DNA from: Paracoccus beibuensis
GTDB lineage: Bacteria > Pseudomonadota > Alphaproteobacteria > Rhodobacterales > Rhodobacteraceae
Assembly (NCBI RefSeq): GCF_026162625.1
Contig: NZ_JAOTBD010000009.1
Location: 1 to 64,000, forward strand
Direction: 5' to 3'
DNA length: 64,000 bases
Shown here one piece after another: positions 40,179-50,394 of this stretch. Below the pieces are notes generated by a model. The model saw only the letters and a program-made list of their open reading frames with translations, ran no database searches and was not told the DNA's origin. Both the position numbers and the translations under genes were made by a program. Numbering within the stretch: position 1 is the first letter of the stretch; every line of letters begins with the position of its first letter.

Positions 40179-41243
40179 ATGACCGCGCCGCTGGATGCCC
40201 CCGAACCCCGACTGACCTCGCTGGCCCATGGCGGCGGCTGCGGCTGCAAGATCGCGCCCGGCGTCCTGTCGAGCCTGCTGCGCGGCAGCGCCGCCCTGCC
40301 AGTCCCGCCCGAACTGCTGGTGGGGATCGAGACATCCGACGATGCGGCCGTCTACAGGCTGAACGACTATCAGGCGCTGGTCGCGACGACCGACTTCTTC
40401 ATGCCGGTGGTGGATGACCCGTTCGATTTCGGCCGCATTGCGGCGACGAACGCGATCAGCGACGTCTATGCCATGGGCGCCACGCCCATCCTGGCGCTGG
40501 CGGTGGTCGGAATGCCGATCAACGCGATCTCGCATGACACCATCGCCCGCATCCTGGACGGCGGCGCCTCGATCTGTGCCGAGGCGGGAATTCCCATCGC
40601 GGGCGGCCACACCATCGACTCGGTCGAGCCGATCTATGGCCTGGTCGCGCTTGGGCTGGTGGATCCGGCGCGACTGAAGCGCAACGCGGACGCGCGGCCC
40701 GGCGACCTGCTGGTCCTGGGCAAGCCGCTTGGCGTGGGCGTTCTGTCGGCAGCGCTGAAGAAGGGCAAGCTGCCGCCCGAAGGCTATGCCCGCATGATCG
40801 ACGTCACCACGCGGCTGAACCGTCCCGGTCCCGCCCTTGCCGCGATCGACGGCTTGCACGCGATGACCGACGTCACCGGTTTCGGACTTGGCGGCCATGC
40901 ACTTGAAATGGCGCGCGGGTCCGGCTGCGACCTGCTGATCGACTGGCAGGCGGTGCCCAAGCTGGCGGGGATCGAGGCGCTGATCGCCGATGGCCATGTC
41001 ACCGGCGCATCAAGCCGCAACTGGGCCAGCTATGGTGACGGCGTCACCCTGCCCGACGGCTTCGCCGATGGCGCCCGCGCGCTGCTGACCGATCCGCAGA
41101 CCAGCGGCGGCCTGCTGGTCGCCTGCGCGCCCGAAGCCCTGGCCGACGTCCAGGCCGCCTTTGCCAGCCACGGCTTCGACGGGGCGGCCGTGATCGGAGA
41201 AGTCGGCGCCGCAACCGCCGCGCCGCGCGTTGTCCTGCGCTAG
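40179..41243 (+). CDS. selD: Selenide, water dikinase
   Basis: SelD (354 residues) makes selenophosphate from selenide and ATP for selenocysteine or selenouridine. The catalytic C21 and K24 lie in HGGGCGCKI; C21 is an ordinary cysteine, not a UGA codon. ATP-binding TSDDAAVY, TTDFFMPVVDD and GGHTIDSVEPIYG are intact. AGGAGAGA precedes the ATG at 40179. No other selenium gene is in the window. Its last 4 bases overlap the convergent PAP2 gene. Confidence 0.95.
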   Translation: MTAPLDAPEPRLTSLAHGGGCGCKIAPGVLSSLLRGSAALPVPPELLVGIETSDDAAVYRLNDYQALVATTDFFMPVVDDPFDFGRIAATNAISDVYAMGATPILALAVVGMPINAISHDTIARILDGGASICAEAGIPIAGGHTIDSVEPIYGLVALGLVDPARLKRNADARPGDLLVLGKPLGVGVLSAALKKGKLPPEGYARMIDVTTRLNRPGPALAAIDGLHAMTDVTGFGLGGHALEMARGSGCDLLIDWQAVPKLAGIEALIADGHVTGASSRNWASYGDGVTLPDGFADGARALLTDPQTSGGLLVACAPEALADVQAAFASHGFDGAAVIGEVGAATAAPRVVLR

Positions 41244-41743
41244 AACCTCAGCCCGAAGCTGATTTCGGCCCCTTCGGACCCGATGCCGAAGCTGGCCGCA
41301 CCGAACCCGATCCCGATCAGCGCGCCGCTGAGCGCCTGATCGGGCGTGTGTTCGCCCGCATGAACGCGGCTGACGGCGGTCAGGCCCGCAGCGCCATAGG
41401 CCGCCGCGCCCAATCCCGGATCGTCGCGCCAGCACTTCCCGGCCAAGTCGGCCGCCCCGAAACCCGCGGCGGCGGAATGCCCGGATGGAAAGCCACGCCC
41501 TTCTCCGGACGGGCGCTGACCCAAGGGCGTCCCGTCGAAGATCGCCTTCAGCCCCAGCACCACGGCCGCCTGAACAACGCCACGGAGCGCGAAATCCTCG
41601 AACCGGTCCTGGTCCGCCGCGCAGACCGCAGCAGCCAGCGGAAGGCCGTATTTCATCGTTGCCCCGAAGCGCTCGAACGTGTCGGCACCGGCAGGCGCGG
41701 TCACACCAGCGGACAGCACCGCCGACAGCAGGATGCCGCGCAT
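41240..41743 (-). CDS. PAP2-superfamily phosphatase
   Basis: The 167-residue protein has a signal peptide (SAVLSAGVTAPAGA) and the three acid-phosphatase motifs: a basic GQRPSGEG, PSGHSAAAGFGA and SRVHAGEHTPDQALSG. Members remove phosphate from lipids or small molecules in the periplasm or membrane. It is short, with only weakly hydrophobic helices, so it may be a soluble periplasmic phosphatase. It follows the cytochrome gene by 3 bases. Confidence 0.8.
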   Translation of the reverse strand: MRGILLSAVLSAGVTAPAGADTFERFGATMKYGLPLAAAVCAADQDRFEDFALRGVVQAAVVLGLKAIFDGTPLGQRPSGEGRGFPSGHSAAAGFGAADLAGKCWRDDPGLGAAAYGAAGLTAVSRVHAGEHTPDQALSGALIGIGFGAASFGIGSEGAEISFGLRF

Positions 41744-41746
41744 CGG

Positions 41747-42154
41747 CTATTGCTGCAGCGTCTGGATGTAATCGGCCAGCGCGACAAGCCGCGCGGGTGT
41801 CGCCACCCGCTGCCCAGAACCGTCGTCATACATGACCACCGGCCCTTCGCGCAGCGCCTCGAAGATGGGCATGTGCGATTCGCTTCGACCCATCGTATAG
41901 CCGACGAGCTGCCCCATCACGCGGGTCTTGGGAAAAATGCCGCGGTTCTGGGATGCAAGCATCGTCAGATCCGCCGGCGCCGGCTGCATGCCGACCGCTG
42001 CCGGCCCGTTGCCCCGCCCGGACGGTCCGTGGCAGGACGCGCAATACGTCGCATAATCCGCCACCGCACCAGTTGGCTGCGGTTCTGGCGCACAGGCCGC
42101 CACCAGCCCCGCCAGCCCCAGCCCTGTCATTCCTGCCACGATCACTGCCCGCAT
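41747..42154 (-). CDS. c-type cytochrome, lipoprotein-anchored
   Basis: The 135-residue protein has a lipobox-like LVAACAPE and one heme-binding motif CASCHGPSG; the sixth ligand could be a methionine in the GRSESHMPIFEAL segment. It is a small class I-type monoheme cytochrome facing the periplasm. Partner oxidase or reductase is unknown. It forms a two-gene unit with the PAP2 gene and is divided from lolD by about 60 bases. Confidence 0.85.
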   Translation of the reverse strand: MRAVIVAGMTGLGLAGLVAACAPEPQPTGAVADYATYCASCHGPSGRGNGPAAVGMQPAPADLTMLASQNRGIFPKTRVMGQLVGYTMGRSESHMPIFEALREGPVVMYDDGSGQRVATPARLVALADYIQTLQQ

Positions 42155-42215
42155 TGCTGGCCCCTTGGGTTGCTTGTCGGCGCAGGATGCACCGCGGCAC
42201 CGACAGGCGCAACGA

Positions 42216-42884
42216 TCAGCCGACGCTTGCCAGCCGCACCACGCGGTCCATCCGATCCGCCAAGGCGTGGTTGTGCGTCGCGATCAGGGCCGAAAGCCCC
42301 GTCTCACGCACCAGCGACACCAGCACGTCGAAGACCCGGTCCGATGTCTCGGGGTCCAGGTTTCCCGTCGGTTCGTCCGCCAGCAGCAGCGAGGGGGCGT
42401 TGGCAAGCGCCCGGCAGAATGCCACCCGCTGCTGTTCACCGCCCGACATCTGCGCCGGGCGATGATCCGCGCGATGCGACAGCCCGACGCGGCCCAGCAG
42501 GTCGGCGGCCCGCGCCTGCGCATCGCGCGCCGCGACACCATCGGCCAGCTGCGGCAGGACGATGTTCTCAGCCGCGCTGAACTCGGGCAGAAGGTGGTGG
42601 AACTGGTAGACGAAGCCAAGCTCTCGCCGCCGCGCCTGGGTGCGGGCGCGGTCCGGCAAGCCGGTCATGTCGCGGCCCGACAACCAGACGCGCCCCTCGT
42701 CCGGCGCGTCCAGAAGGCCCGCGATGTGCAGAAGCGTCGACTTGCCGGCACCAGACGGTGCGACCAGCGCCACGACCTCTCCGCGCCGCACGTCAAGGTT
42801 CAGCCCGGACAGCACCCGCACGGGCGCTGGCCCGGCGCGGTCATAGGTCTTGCCGACGCCCTCCAGCCGCAACACGTCATTCAT
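42216..42884 (-). CDS. lolD: Lipoprotein-releasing ABC ATPase
   Basis: LolD (222 residues) powers release of outer-membrane lipoproteins from the inner membrane. Walker A is [11 protein letters not shown], the signature [15 protein letters not shown], Walker [16 protein letters not shown], and the switch histidine ATHNH. The A in APSGAGKS where most relatives have G is tolerated. Its start overlaps the permease gene by 8 bases. Confidence 0.93.
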   Translation of the reverse strand: MNDVLRLEGVGKTYDRAGPAPVRVLSGLNLDVRRGEVVALVAPSGAGKSTLLHIAGLLDAPDEGRVWLSGRDMTGLPDRARTQARRRELGFVYQFHHLLPEFSAAENIVLPQLADGVAARDAQARAADLLGRVGLSHRADHRPAQMSGGEQQRVAFCRALANAPSLLLADEPTGNLDPETSDRVFDVLVSLVRETGLSALIATHNHALADRMDRVVRLASVG

Positions 42885-44172
42885 AGCGAAGGGCCTCCAC
42901 CGGGTTCATCCGCGCGGCACGGCGCGCGGGGAAGATCGTGACGATGAAAGACAGCGTCAGCGACAGCGCCACCGCGCGAAAGATGTCCCAGGCCCGCAGA
43001 TCGGCAGGCAGACGATAGATGCCGCGCACCTCGGGCTGCCAGACACCGCCGCCGGTCAGCGCGTTCAGCGCCGCCATGATGCTGTCGACGTTCAGCGCCA
43101 GCAGGACGCCCAGGGCCACGCCCGCCAGCGTCCCGATGATGCCGGTGAACGCGCCGCACAGGAAGAACACCCGCAGGACGGAGCCTTCCGTCAGCCCCAT
43201 CGTCCGCAGGATGCCGATGTCGCGGCCCTTGTTCTTGACCAGCATGATCAATCCGCTGGTGATGTTCATCGATGCGATCAGCACCAGCACCGACAGGATC
43301 ACGAACATCACGTCGTCCTCCATGTCCAGCGCCGACAGGAACGCGCCGGAACTGTCGCGCCAGGTCCAGACCTGCGCGCCCTCGCCTGCGGCGCGCATCA
43401 GGGGCAGCGTCCAGTCGTCGACGCGCTCGGGGTCGTCGACGAAAACCTCGATCTCGTCGACGACGCCCTCGCGGTTGAAATAGCTCTGCGCTTCGGCCAG
43501 CGGCATGTAGATCCGCGTCCGGTCAATGTCATAGCGCCCTGCGCTGAAGATATAGGTGACCTCGTAGGCGTTGACGCGCGGGGTTGTCCCGAAGGCCGTG
43601 CGCGCCCCTTCCGGTGCGATCAGCCGGATGCGGTCGCCCACGGTCACGCCGAGTTCGCGCGCGATGCCCGACCCGATGGCGATGCCCTGGCCGAACCGCG
43701 CCAAGTCCCCCTGCGAGGTCTCGGGGTTCACGATCCGCGGCATCGCCTCCAGGTCCGCCTGCGTCACGCCAAAGACCTCGGCCACGTTCGACGCGTCGTT
43801 GGCGCTGGCCATGACCTGGCCCTTGACCACCGCCGCCGTGCCGGTGACGCCCGGAACCTCGGCCAGGCGCGCGGCCATCGCCTCGTGGTCCCGGATGCGG
43901 CCGGGCACGACATAGACATCGTCGGTGAACTCGTTCGTGATGCGCTCGGGCGACAGATAGACGGTGGTGTGGGCGTTCGCGCCCAGGATCGTGTCCACGA
44001 ATTCGGCCCGGAACCCCGCCCGGACCGCCAGCGTGGCGATCAGCGCCATCACGCCCAACGCGATGCCGATCAGGCTGATCCAGGTCATGACGCTGACCCC
44101 GCCCTCGGCACGCCGCGCCCGCAGATAGCGCCAGGCGATCATCAGTTCGAAACGCGAAAAGGGTCCGGCCAT
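42877..44172 (-). CDS. lolC: Lipoprotein-releasing ABC permease (LolC/LolE family)
   Basis: The 431-residue protein has one transmembrane helix near the N-terminus ([20 protein letters not shown] precedes it), a large periplasmic domain (about 50-280) and three C-terminal helices ending [20 protein letters not shown]. Alphaproteobacteria usually have one permease gene with LolD, probably working as a homodimer. It forms an operon with lolD. Confidence 0.92.
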   Translation of the reverse strand: MAGPFSRFELMIAWRYLRARRAEGGVSVMTWISLIGIALGVMALIATLAVRAGFRAEFVDTILGANAHTTVYLSPERITNEFTDDVYVVPGRIRDHEAMAARLAEVPGVTGTAAVVKGQVMASANDASNVAEVFGVTQADLEAMPRIVNPETSQGDLARFGQGIAIGSGIARELGVTVGDRIRLIAPEGARTAFGTTPRVNAYEVTYIFSAGRYDIDRTRIYMPLAEAQSYFNREGVVDEIEVFVDDPERVDDWTLPLMRAAGEGAQVWTWRDSSGAFLSALDMEDDVMFVILSVLVLIASMNITSGLIMLVKNKGRDIGILRTMGLTEGSVLRVFFLCGAFTGIIGTLAGVALGVLLALNVDSIMAALNALTGGGVWQPEVRGIYRLPADLRAWDIFRAVALSLTLSFIVTIFPARRAARMNPVEALRYE

Positions 44173-44304
44173 GGTTCAAGCCCTTGATAATTCCGCGCGG
44201 ACCCTGACGCCCCGCCCGCCGAAGATCAACCCGACATTGCCGTGACCGCGTTTGCACGACGACCCATCTTGCGGCGTCAGCGCCCGGGTGCCACATAGCG
44301 ACCC

Positions 44305-45669
44305 ATGCCCAAAGGAACATCCGCCTTCACCTGCACCGCCTGCGGCGCCGCCCATAAGAAGTGGGCTGGGCGCTGCGATGCCTGCGGCGCCTGGAACACC
44401 ATCATCGAGGAAGCGCCCCTGTCGCAGGGCCCGGGCCGCGGCCTCGGGGCCGCCAAGGGGCGCGCCGTGCCGCTCTCCGGCCTCTCGACCAGCGAACCAC
44501 CTCCGCCGCGCAGCCTCTCGGGGATGGAGGAACTGGACCGCGTCCTTGGCGGAGGCCTGGTCCCGGGCTCGGCCCTTCTGGTCGGCGGCGATCCGGGGAT
44601 TGGCAAGTCCACGCTGCTGCTGCAGGCTGCGGCGGCTTTTTCCCGCCGCGACCTGAACGCGATCTATTTCTCGGGCGAGGAAGCCAGTGCCCAGGTCCGG
44701 ATGCGCGCGCAGCGGCTTGGCCTGGGCGATGCGCCGATGCGGCTGGGGGCCGAGACCAACCTGCGCGACATCCTGACGACGCTGGACGCCGAGCGTCCCG
44801 ATGTCGCGGTCATCGACTCGATCCAGACGCTGTGGTCCGATACAGTCGAGGCCGCGCCGGGCAGCGTGGCGCAGGTCCGTGCCGCCGCCCATGAACTTGT
44901 GACCTTTGCCAAGTCCCGCGGTGTCGCGGTGATCCTGGTCGGCCATGTCACCAAGGAAGGCCAAATCGCCGGCCCCCGCGTGGTCGAACACATGGTCGAC
45001 ACCGTGCTTTACTTCGAGGGCGAGCGCGGTCACCAGTTCCGCATCCTGCGCAGCGTCAAGAACCGCTTCGGTCCGTCCGGAGAGATCGGCGTCTTCGAGA
45101 TGACCGGCGCGGGCCTGGCCGAGGTGTCGAACCCTTCGGCCCTGTTCCTGTCCGAGCGCGGCCAGCCCATCGCCGGCAGCGCCGTCTTTGCCGGGATCGA
45201 GGGGACGCGGCCCGTCCTGACCGAGGTGCAGGCCCTTGTGGCGCCGTCGACGCTGGCCAGCCCCCGCCGGACGGTGGTGGGTTTGGACAGCGGGCGGGTC
45301 AGCACCATCCTGGCCGTCCTCGAGGCGCGCTGCGGCATCCCCTTCGCGGGCCTCGACGTGTTCCTGAACGTGGCAGGCGGCATGAAGGTCGCGGAACCCG
45401 CCGCCGACCTTGCCATCGCGGGGGCGCTTCTGTCGGCCCGAGAGGACAACCCCCTGCCGCCAGAGGCCGTGCTTTTCGGCGAAATCAGCCTGTCGGGCGC
45501 GCTTCGCCCTGTCGCTCAGGCGGAAAACAGGTTGAAAGAGGCGCAGAAACTTGGTTTTTCACAGGCGATATTGCCCGACGCTTCCAAGGTCGAGGGCCAG
45601 GCCGGCATGTCTCTGCGGCGCATCACCGACCTGACGGGATTCGTGGGTGAGGTTTTCGGCGCCGGCTGA
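44305..45669 (+). CDS. radA: DNA repair protein RadA
   Basis: RadA (454 residues) is a RecA-like helicase that processes recombination branches. It has a zinc finger (C10, C13, C24, C27), Walker A GGDPGIGKST at 94-103, the RadA motif KNRFGPSGEIGVFEM, and a Lon-like C-terminal domain. It is divergent from lolC and followed by cvpA, with a 38-base gap. Confidence 0.96.
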   Translation: MPKGTSAFTCTACGAAHKKWAGRCDACGAWNTIIEEAPLSQGPGRGLGAAKGRAVPLSGLSTSEPPPPRSLSGMEELDRVLGGGLVPGSALLVGGDPGIGKSTLLLQAAAAFSRRDLNAIYFSGEEASAQVRMRAQRLGLGDAPMRLGAETNLRDILTTLDAERPDVAVIDSIQTLWSDTVEAAPGSVAQVRAAAHELVTFAKSRGVAVILVGHVTKEGQIAGPRVVEHMVDTVLYFEGERGHQFRILRSVKNRFGPSGEIGVFEMTGAGLAEVSNPSALFLSERGQPIAGSAVFAGIEGTRPVLTEVQALVAPSTLASPRRTVVGLDSGRVSTILAVLEARCGIPFAGLDVFLNVAGGMKVAEPAADLAIAGALLSAREDNPLPPEAVLFGEISLSGALRPVAQAENRLKEAQKLGFSQAILPDASKVEGQAGMSLRRITDLTGFVGEVFGAG

Positions 45670-45707
45670 GCCGCCTGAAATGCAAGAAGAACCGGCGCGA
45701 GGGGCGT

Positions 45708-46301
45708 TTGATGGACGGATTTACGATTATCGATGCGGTGGTGGCGGCGGTCATCATCCTGTCGGCAATACTGGCCTGGTCGCGGGGGTTCGTGCGCGAA
45801 TCGCTGGCCATCCTGGGCTGGATCGCGGCGGCTATCCTGGCCTTCCTGTTCGCGCCCGCCGTGCGGCCGATGATCGCCCAGTTGCCGGTCCTGGACCGCT
45901 TCATGGGCGACAGCTGCGAACTTGCGACCATCGCGGGCTTTGCCGTGGTCTTCGCGCTGGCGCTGGTGGTCTTCTCGATCATCACGCCGCTGTTTTCCTC
46001 GGTCGTGCAGCGATCTGCGCTCGGCGGGGTCGACCAGGGGATGGGCTTCATCTTCGGCGTGGCGCGCGGCATCCTTCTGGTCGCGATCGCCTTCATCGTT
46101 TATGACCGCGTCATGACGAGCCAGCAGGTTGCGATGGTCGAGAACTCGCGCTCGGCACAGGTGTTCGAACGGATGCGCGTCCAGATGGACGAACAGATCC
46201 CCGCCGACGCGCCGGGCTGGATCGTCAGCCGGTACGAGCAGATGGTCCGCGCCTGCACCGCGACCGGCACGGCCGTCACCCCGGACGCGCCCGCCAACTG
46301 A
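45708..46301 (+). CDS. cvpA: CvpA-family membrane protein
   Basis: The 197-residue protein has four transmembrane helices (IIDAVVAAVIILSAILAWSR, then AILGWIAAAILAFLFAP and two further) and the family signature GGVDQGMGFIFGVARGILLV. CvpA is linked to colicin V export and membrane homeostasis; it is commonly placed before purF, as here. Confidence 0.92.
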   Translation: MMDGFTIIDAVVAAVIILSAILAWSRGFVRESLAILGWIAAAILAFLFAPAVRPMIAQLPVLDRFMGDSCELATIAGFAVVFALALVVFSIITPLFSSVVQRSALGGVDQGMGFIFGVARGILLVAIAFIVYDRVMTSQQVAMVENSRSAQVFERMRVQMDEQIPADAPGWIVSRYEQMVRACTATGTAVTPDAPAN

Positions 46302-46342
46302 GCCGCGCGGAAACCCCGATACGACAGGACCGTGACGAAAAA

Positions 46343-46367
46343 CGCCCCCGCAGCCGCTGCGGGGGCG
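46343..46367. terminator. Strong hairpin between cvpA and purF
   Basis: A perfect 11-bp stem CGCCCCCGCAG/CTGCGGGGGCG with a CCG loop is preceded by AAAAA, so the T-run needed for intrinsic termination lies on the minus-strand transcript. No minus-strand gene ends here. In the plus direction it could be a stem without a T-tract that separates cvpA from purF. Confidence 0.6.
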
Positions 46368-46429
46368 TGACTTTGCGGGAAGGGCGCACTACATACCCCG
46401 CGACAGCCCCCAGCCATCAGGACGTGCCG

Positions 46430-47920
46430 ATGCAACCCTTTCTGGCCCATCCGTTCGATTCGGACCGCCTGCACGAGGAATGCGGGATCTTCGGAGCGAT
46501 CGGCGTTGCCGATGCCTCGAACTTCGTCGCCCTCGGGCTCCACGCCCTGCAGCATCGCGGCCAGGAAGCGGGCGGGATCGTCACCCACGATCCCGAGCAC
46601 GGCTTCAACAGCGCCCATCGCTTCGGCTATGTCCGCGACAACTTCACCAAACCGGAACTGATGGCGACCCTGCCGGGACCCCTGGCCATCGGGCATGTCC
46701 GCTATTCGACCGCCGGGACCAAGGCCAACACGGCAATCCGCGACGTGCAGCCCTTCTTCGGCGAATTCCACATGGGCGGCTGCGCCATCGCCCATAACGG
46801 CAACATCACCAACGCCGCCGCGCTGCGTCGCGAACTGATCGAGCGCGGGTCGATCTTCCAGTCGTCGTCGGACAGCGAATGCATCATCCACCTGATGGCG
46901 CGGTCGATCCAGCGCAACATCCCCGAACGGATGAAGGACGCGTTGCGCCGGATCGAGGGCGCGTTCAGCGTCATCGCCATGACCCGCACCAAGCTGATCG
47001 GCGTCCGCGACCCCTTGGGCGTGCGTCCGCTGGTGCTGGGCCGCGTGGGTGAGGACGGGTACGTGCTTGCCTCCGAGACCTGCGCGCTGGACATCATCGG
47101 CGCCGAATTCCTGCGCGAGGTCGAGCCGGGCGAGATGGTCGTGATCTCGAAGGGCGAGATCGAGAGCTCGCGCCCCTTTGGGCCGTCGACCGGCCGGTTC
47201 TGCATTTTTGAACACGTCTATTTCTCGCGTCCCGACTCGATCATCGGCGGTCGCTCGGTCTATGAGACACGCCGTCAGATCGGCGTGGAGCTGGCGCGCG
47301 AGGCGCCGATCGAGGCCGATCTGGTTTGCCCGGTTCCAGACAGCGGCACGCCCGCAGCCATCGGTTATGCACAGGAATCGGGTATACCCTACGGCATGGG
47401 GATCATCCGCAACCAGTACATGGGCCGGACCTTCATCGAGCCGTCCGAGCAGATCCGCAACATGGGCGTGCGCCTGAAGCTGAACGTGAATCGCGCGCTG
47501 ATCGCGGGAAAGCGCGTGGTGCTGGTCGATGACAGCGTCGTGCGCGGCACAACCAGCCGCAAGATCAAGGACATGATCCTGGACGCGGGCGCCGCCGAGG
47601 TGCATTTCCGCATCGCCTCGCCGCCCACGGCCTGGCCGTGCTTCTACGGCGTGGACACGCCGGACCGCGACAAGCTTCTGGCCGCGAACATGTCCCCCGA
47701 GGAAATGCGGGACTGGATCGGCGTCGACAGCCTGTCCTTCGTGTCGCTGGACGGCCTCTATCGCGCGGTGGGCGAGGCCGAGGGCCGCAACGCCAAGTGC
47801 CCGCAATATTGCGATGCCTGCTTCTCGGGCGACTATCCGGTCGCACCCTTCGACCAACTGGAACGCGGCTTCCGCATGAAGGCGGGTTCCGAAACGGCGG
47901 TCAAGCAAGCCGCCGAGTGA
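46430..47920 (+). CDS. purF: Amidophosphoribosyltransferase
   Basis: PurF (496 residues) makes phosphoribosylamine from PRPP and glutamine, the first step of purine synthesis. A 17-residue propeptide precedes C18 (EECGIFGAIG), which becomes the N-terminal nucleophile after cleavage. The PRPP loop VVLVDDSVVRGTTS and CDACFSGDYP are present. The ATG at 46430 gives the family start. Confidence 0.96.
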   Translation: MQPFLAHPFDSDRLHEECGIFGAIGVADASNFVALGLHALQHRGQEAGGIVTHDPEHGFNSAHRFGYVRDNFTKPELMATLPGPLAIGHVRYSTAGTKANTAIRDVQPFFGEFHMGGCAIAHNGNITNAAALRRELIERGSIFQSSSDSECIIHLMARSIQRNIPERMKDALRRIEGAFSVIAMTRTKLIGVRDPLGVRPLVLGRVGEDGYVLASETCALDIIGAEFLREVEPGEMVVISKGEIESSRPFGPSTGRFCIFEHVYFSRPDSIIGGRSVYETRRQIGVELAREAPIEADLVCPVPDSGTPAAIGYAQESGIPYGMGIIRNQYMGRTFIEPSEQIRNMGVRLKLNVNRALIAGKRVVLVDDSVVRGTTSRKIKDMILDAGAAEVHFRIASPPTAWPCFYGVDTPDRDKLLAANMSPEEMRDWIGVDSLSFVSLDGLYRAVGEAEGRNAKCPQYCDACFSGDYPVAPFDQLERGFRMKAGSETAVKQAAE

Positions 47921-47936
47921 TTGCGTCCCGCGGCAG

Positions 47937-47959
47937 CCGGGGGGCTTCGCACCCCCCGG
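47937..47959. terminator. Hairpin between convergent purF and NUDIX gene
   Basis: The stem CCGGGGGG/CCCCCCGG (47937-47944, 47952-47959) has loop CTTCGCA and could end both transcripts. No T-run follows. Confidence 0.4.
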
Positions 47960-47984
47960 ACCCCCTGCGAACCTGTCGCCCGGA

Positions 47985-48434
47985 TCAGAGAACGATCGTT
48001 TCCAGCCTGTCGTAATGCGCGCCACCAGGGGACCAGATCGCGTCGGCCAGCGCGTCCGGCTTGTGCCGCAGCCGCCGCAGGTCATCCTGCGTCACCCAGC
48101 GCGCCCGGTTCACGACCCCCTCAGGGTCCTTCAGCGAAAGATCGGTTGGACCGTCCGGCGTTGCGCGGAAGTGAAGCTCGATCTGGTGAAAGCCGCGGGT
48201 CGGGTCATGAAATTCGTTCACCAGGAACAGCGCCCCGATCCGGATCGACAGGCCGGTTTCCTCGGCAACCTCTCGGACAAGGTTATCGTGAAGCGATTGC
48301 GCAGGCTCGACCCCGCCGCCCGGCAGGCACCACAGGTCGGACATCCGGTCCGGATAGGCATTGACCATCAGGACGCGCGCCTGGTGCAGGATGGCCGCGC
48401 GCACCGCTAGGCGAGGATGTGCGGCGACACTCAT
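47985..48434 (-). CDS. NUDIX hydrolase
   Basis: The 149-residue protein carries the Nudix box GGGVEPAQSLHDNLVREVAE followed by ETGL, which hydrolyses nucleoside diphosphate-linked compounds using Mg. The substrate is not predictable. Its ATG overlaps the purK stop as ATGA, so it is co-transcribed with purE-purK. Confidence 0.9.
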   Translation of the reverse strand: MSVAAHPRLAVRAAILHQARVLMVNAYPDRMSDLWCLPGGGVEPAQSLHDNLVREVAEETGLSIRIGALFLVNEFHDPTRGFHQIELHFRATPDGPTDLSLKDPEGVVNRARWVTQDDLRRLRHKPDALADAIWSPGGAHYDRLETIVL

Positions 48435-49465
48435 CCGACGATCCGGTTGACGTGTCCCATCTTGCGGCCCGGCCGAGCGTCGCCCTTGCCGTAAAGGTGC
48501 AACTGCACGGCGTGGCTGGTCAGAAGCTGCGGCACGCGCGCCATGTCGTCGCCGATCAGGTTCTCCATCACTACGTCCGCATGCCGCTTGCCGTCGCCGA
48601 GCGGCAGGCCAGCCACGGCTCGGATGTGCTGCTCGAACTGGTCGACGACGCAGCCGGCCTGCGTCCAGTGGCCCGAGTTGTGGACCCGGGGGGCGATCTC
48701 GTTGACGATCAGCCCGTCCGGCGTCACGAACAGTTCCACGCCCAGCACGCCGACATAGTCCAGCGCATTGGCGATCCGCGCGGCGATCAGCACGGCGTCC
48801 GTCGTCAGCTTCCCAGGCAGGCCGCAGGGCACCGTCGTGGTGCGCAGGATGCCGCCCTCGTGCACGTTCAGGCCGGGATCGAAGGCCGCCACCTGCCCGT
48901 CCGCGCCCCGCGCGATGATGACGCTGATCTCGGCCGAGAAGTTCACGAAGCCTTCCAGCACGGACGGTGCGCCGGTCCAGTCCGCGGGGCCGTCTTCGAT
49001 GCGGACCTGGCCCTTGCCGTCATAGCCCATGCGACGGGTCTTGAGGATCGAGGGGCGGCCGATGGCGTCGATGGCGGCGGGAAGCGCGGCCTTGTCCGGG
49101 ACGTCTGCGAAAGGTGCTGTAGCCAGGCCGATCTCGTTCAGGAAGGTCTTCTCGGTCAGGCGGTCCTGCGAAACGGCAAGCGCGCGGCGGTTGGGCCGGA
49201 TGGCGCGCAGACTTTCCAGCAGGTCCAGCGCCGAGGTGGGGACGTTCTCGAACTCGTAGGTGATGACGTCGACGCTCTCGGCGAAGGCGCGCAGGGCGGC
49301 CTCGTCCTCGTAGAGCGCCGTCGTGACGCGCCAGGCGACGTCGCCCGCGGGTGCGGCGCCGGGTTCATAGATGTGGCAGCGCAGGCCAAGCCGGCTGGCC
49401 GCGACGGACAGCATGCGGCCCAGTTGGCCGCCGCCCAGGATGCCGATGGTGCGGATCTCAGTCAT
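48431..49465 (-). CDS. purK: N5-carboxyaminoimidazole ribonucleotide synthase
   Basis: PurK (344 residues) carboxylates aminoimidazole ribonucleotide with ATP and bicarbonate. The ATP-grasp protein starts [20 protein letters not shown] and has [16 protein letters not shown] and [14 protein letters not shown]. It overlaps purE by 8 bases and the NUDIX gene by 4, forming purE-purK-nudix. Confidence 0.96.
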   Translation of the reverse strand: MTEIRTIGILGGGQLGRMLSVAASRLGLRCHIYEPGAAPAGDVAWRVTTALYEDEAALRAFAESVDVITYEFENVPTSALDLLESLRAIRPNRRALAVSQDRLTEKTFLNEIGLATAPFADVPDKAALPAAIDAIGRPSILKTRRMGYDGKGQVRIEDGPADWTGAPSVLEGFVNFSAEISVIIARGADGQVAAFDPGLNVHEGGILRTTTVPCGLPGKLTTDAVLIAARIANALDYVGVLGVELFVTPDGLIVNEIAPRVHNSGHWTQAGCVVDQFEQHIRAVAGLPLGDGKRHADVVMENLIGDDMARVPQLLTSHAVQLHLYGKGDARPGRKMGHVNRIVG

Positions 49466-49943
49466 CGACAGGCTCCTCGGGGATGGAGGCGGAAAGCGCC
49501 GAACGCCAGTCGTCCAGCCGCTGCGCAAGGCCTGTGTCCGACAGCGCCAGGATACCCGCGGCCATCAGGCCCGCATTGGCGGCGCCTGCCGACCCGATGG
49601 CCATGGTGGCGACGGGAAACCCCTTCGGCATCTGCAGGATCGAATAGAGCGAATCGACGCCCGACAGCGCCCGCGTCTGCACGGGCACACCGATCACAGG
49701 GACCCGCGTCTTTGACGCCATCATGCCGGGAAGGTGCGCGGCCCCACCGGCACCCGCGATGATCACCTTGAGGCCGCGCGACACGGCAGTCTTGCCATAG
49801 TCCCACAGGCGGTCGGGCGTGCGATGGGCGCTGACAATCCGTGTCTCGTAGCCGATCCCAAGCTCATCGAGGATACTCGCGGCCTCGCGCATGGTCGGCC
49901 AGTCGGACTGGCTGCCCATGATGATCCCTACCGGTCTGTCCAT
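49458..49943 (-). CDS. purE: N5-CAIR mutase
   Basis: PurE (161 residues) moves the carboxyl group of N5-CAIR to make CAIR. The family motifs [17 protein letters not shown] and [17 protein letters not shown] are intact. The ATG at 49943 gives the normal start. It is the first gene of purE-purK-nudix. Confidence 0.96.
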   Translation of the reverse strand: MDRPVGIIMGSQSDWPTMREAASILDELGIGYETRIVSAHRTPDRLWDYGKTAVSRGLKVIIAGAGGAAHLPGMMASKTRVPVIGVPVQTRALSGVDSLYSILQMPKGFPVATMAIGSAGAANAGLMAAGILALSDTGLAQRLDDWRSALSASIPEEPVDD

Positions 49944-50015
49944 CGCGTTCTTCGTCCCCCGTCGCTGTCCATCCGCGTGCGCGCCCCGCATAGCGCGCCG
50001 CGGGTTTGCCCGCAA

Positions 50016-50228
50016 TCAGGCGATGATGTCGGGGGTCAGTTCGTCCTCGAGCCGGGCAATGCGGTCCTTCAGCACCAGCTTTTGCCTTTTCAGCCGCTGC
50101 AGCGCCAGCGAGGACGTCAGTTGGTCGCCCTGCAAGGCGGCAATCGCTTCGTCCAGCTGCCGATGCTCGACGCGCAGGGCGTCGAGACGGGTGCGCGAGA
50201 TGTCGTCGTAGGTCATCGAGTGCTGCAT
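50016..50228 (-). CDS. DUF465 / YdcH-family small protein
   Basis: The 70-residue helical protein (LRVEHRQLDEAIAALQGDQL, LQRLKRQKLVLKDRIARLED) fits DUF465, short basic-acidic coiled proteins of unknown role. An alternative start is the ATG 12 bases in. It lies 72 bases upstream of purE on the same strand. Confidence 0.85.
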   Translation of the reverse strand: MQHSMTYDDISRTRLDALRVEHRQLDEAIAALQGDQLTSSLALQRLKRQKLVLKDRIARLEDELTPDIIA

Positions 50229-50360
50229 GGTCGTCGGCTTGCTCTGACAAATGGCGGCGTTGCTGAATCTATAGCGTCAGTCAGCCACGGTGTTAACACA
50301 ATCATGCACCTGTCTGGCAATAGTGCCACGTCGTGGCGCGGATGCCCGCCCACGCAAAGG

Positions 50361-50384
50361 AAAAAGGGGGCCTTTGCTGCCCCC
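50361..50384 (-). terminator. Terminator after the TRAP permease genes
   Basis: On the minus strand GGGGGC-AGCAAAG-GCCCCC is followed by TTTTT, 10 bases beyond the dctM-like stop. The stem-loop and T-run are in the right direction. Confidence 0.8.
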
Positions 50385-50394
50385 CTCTCCCGTG

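Noticed and set aside
40179..41243. Selenocysteine in SelD
   Set aside because: The catalytic position is encoded by TGC, not TGA.
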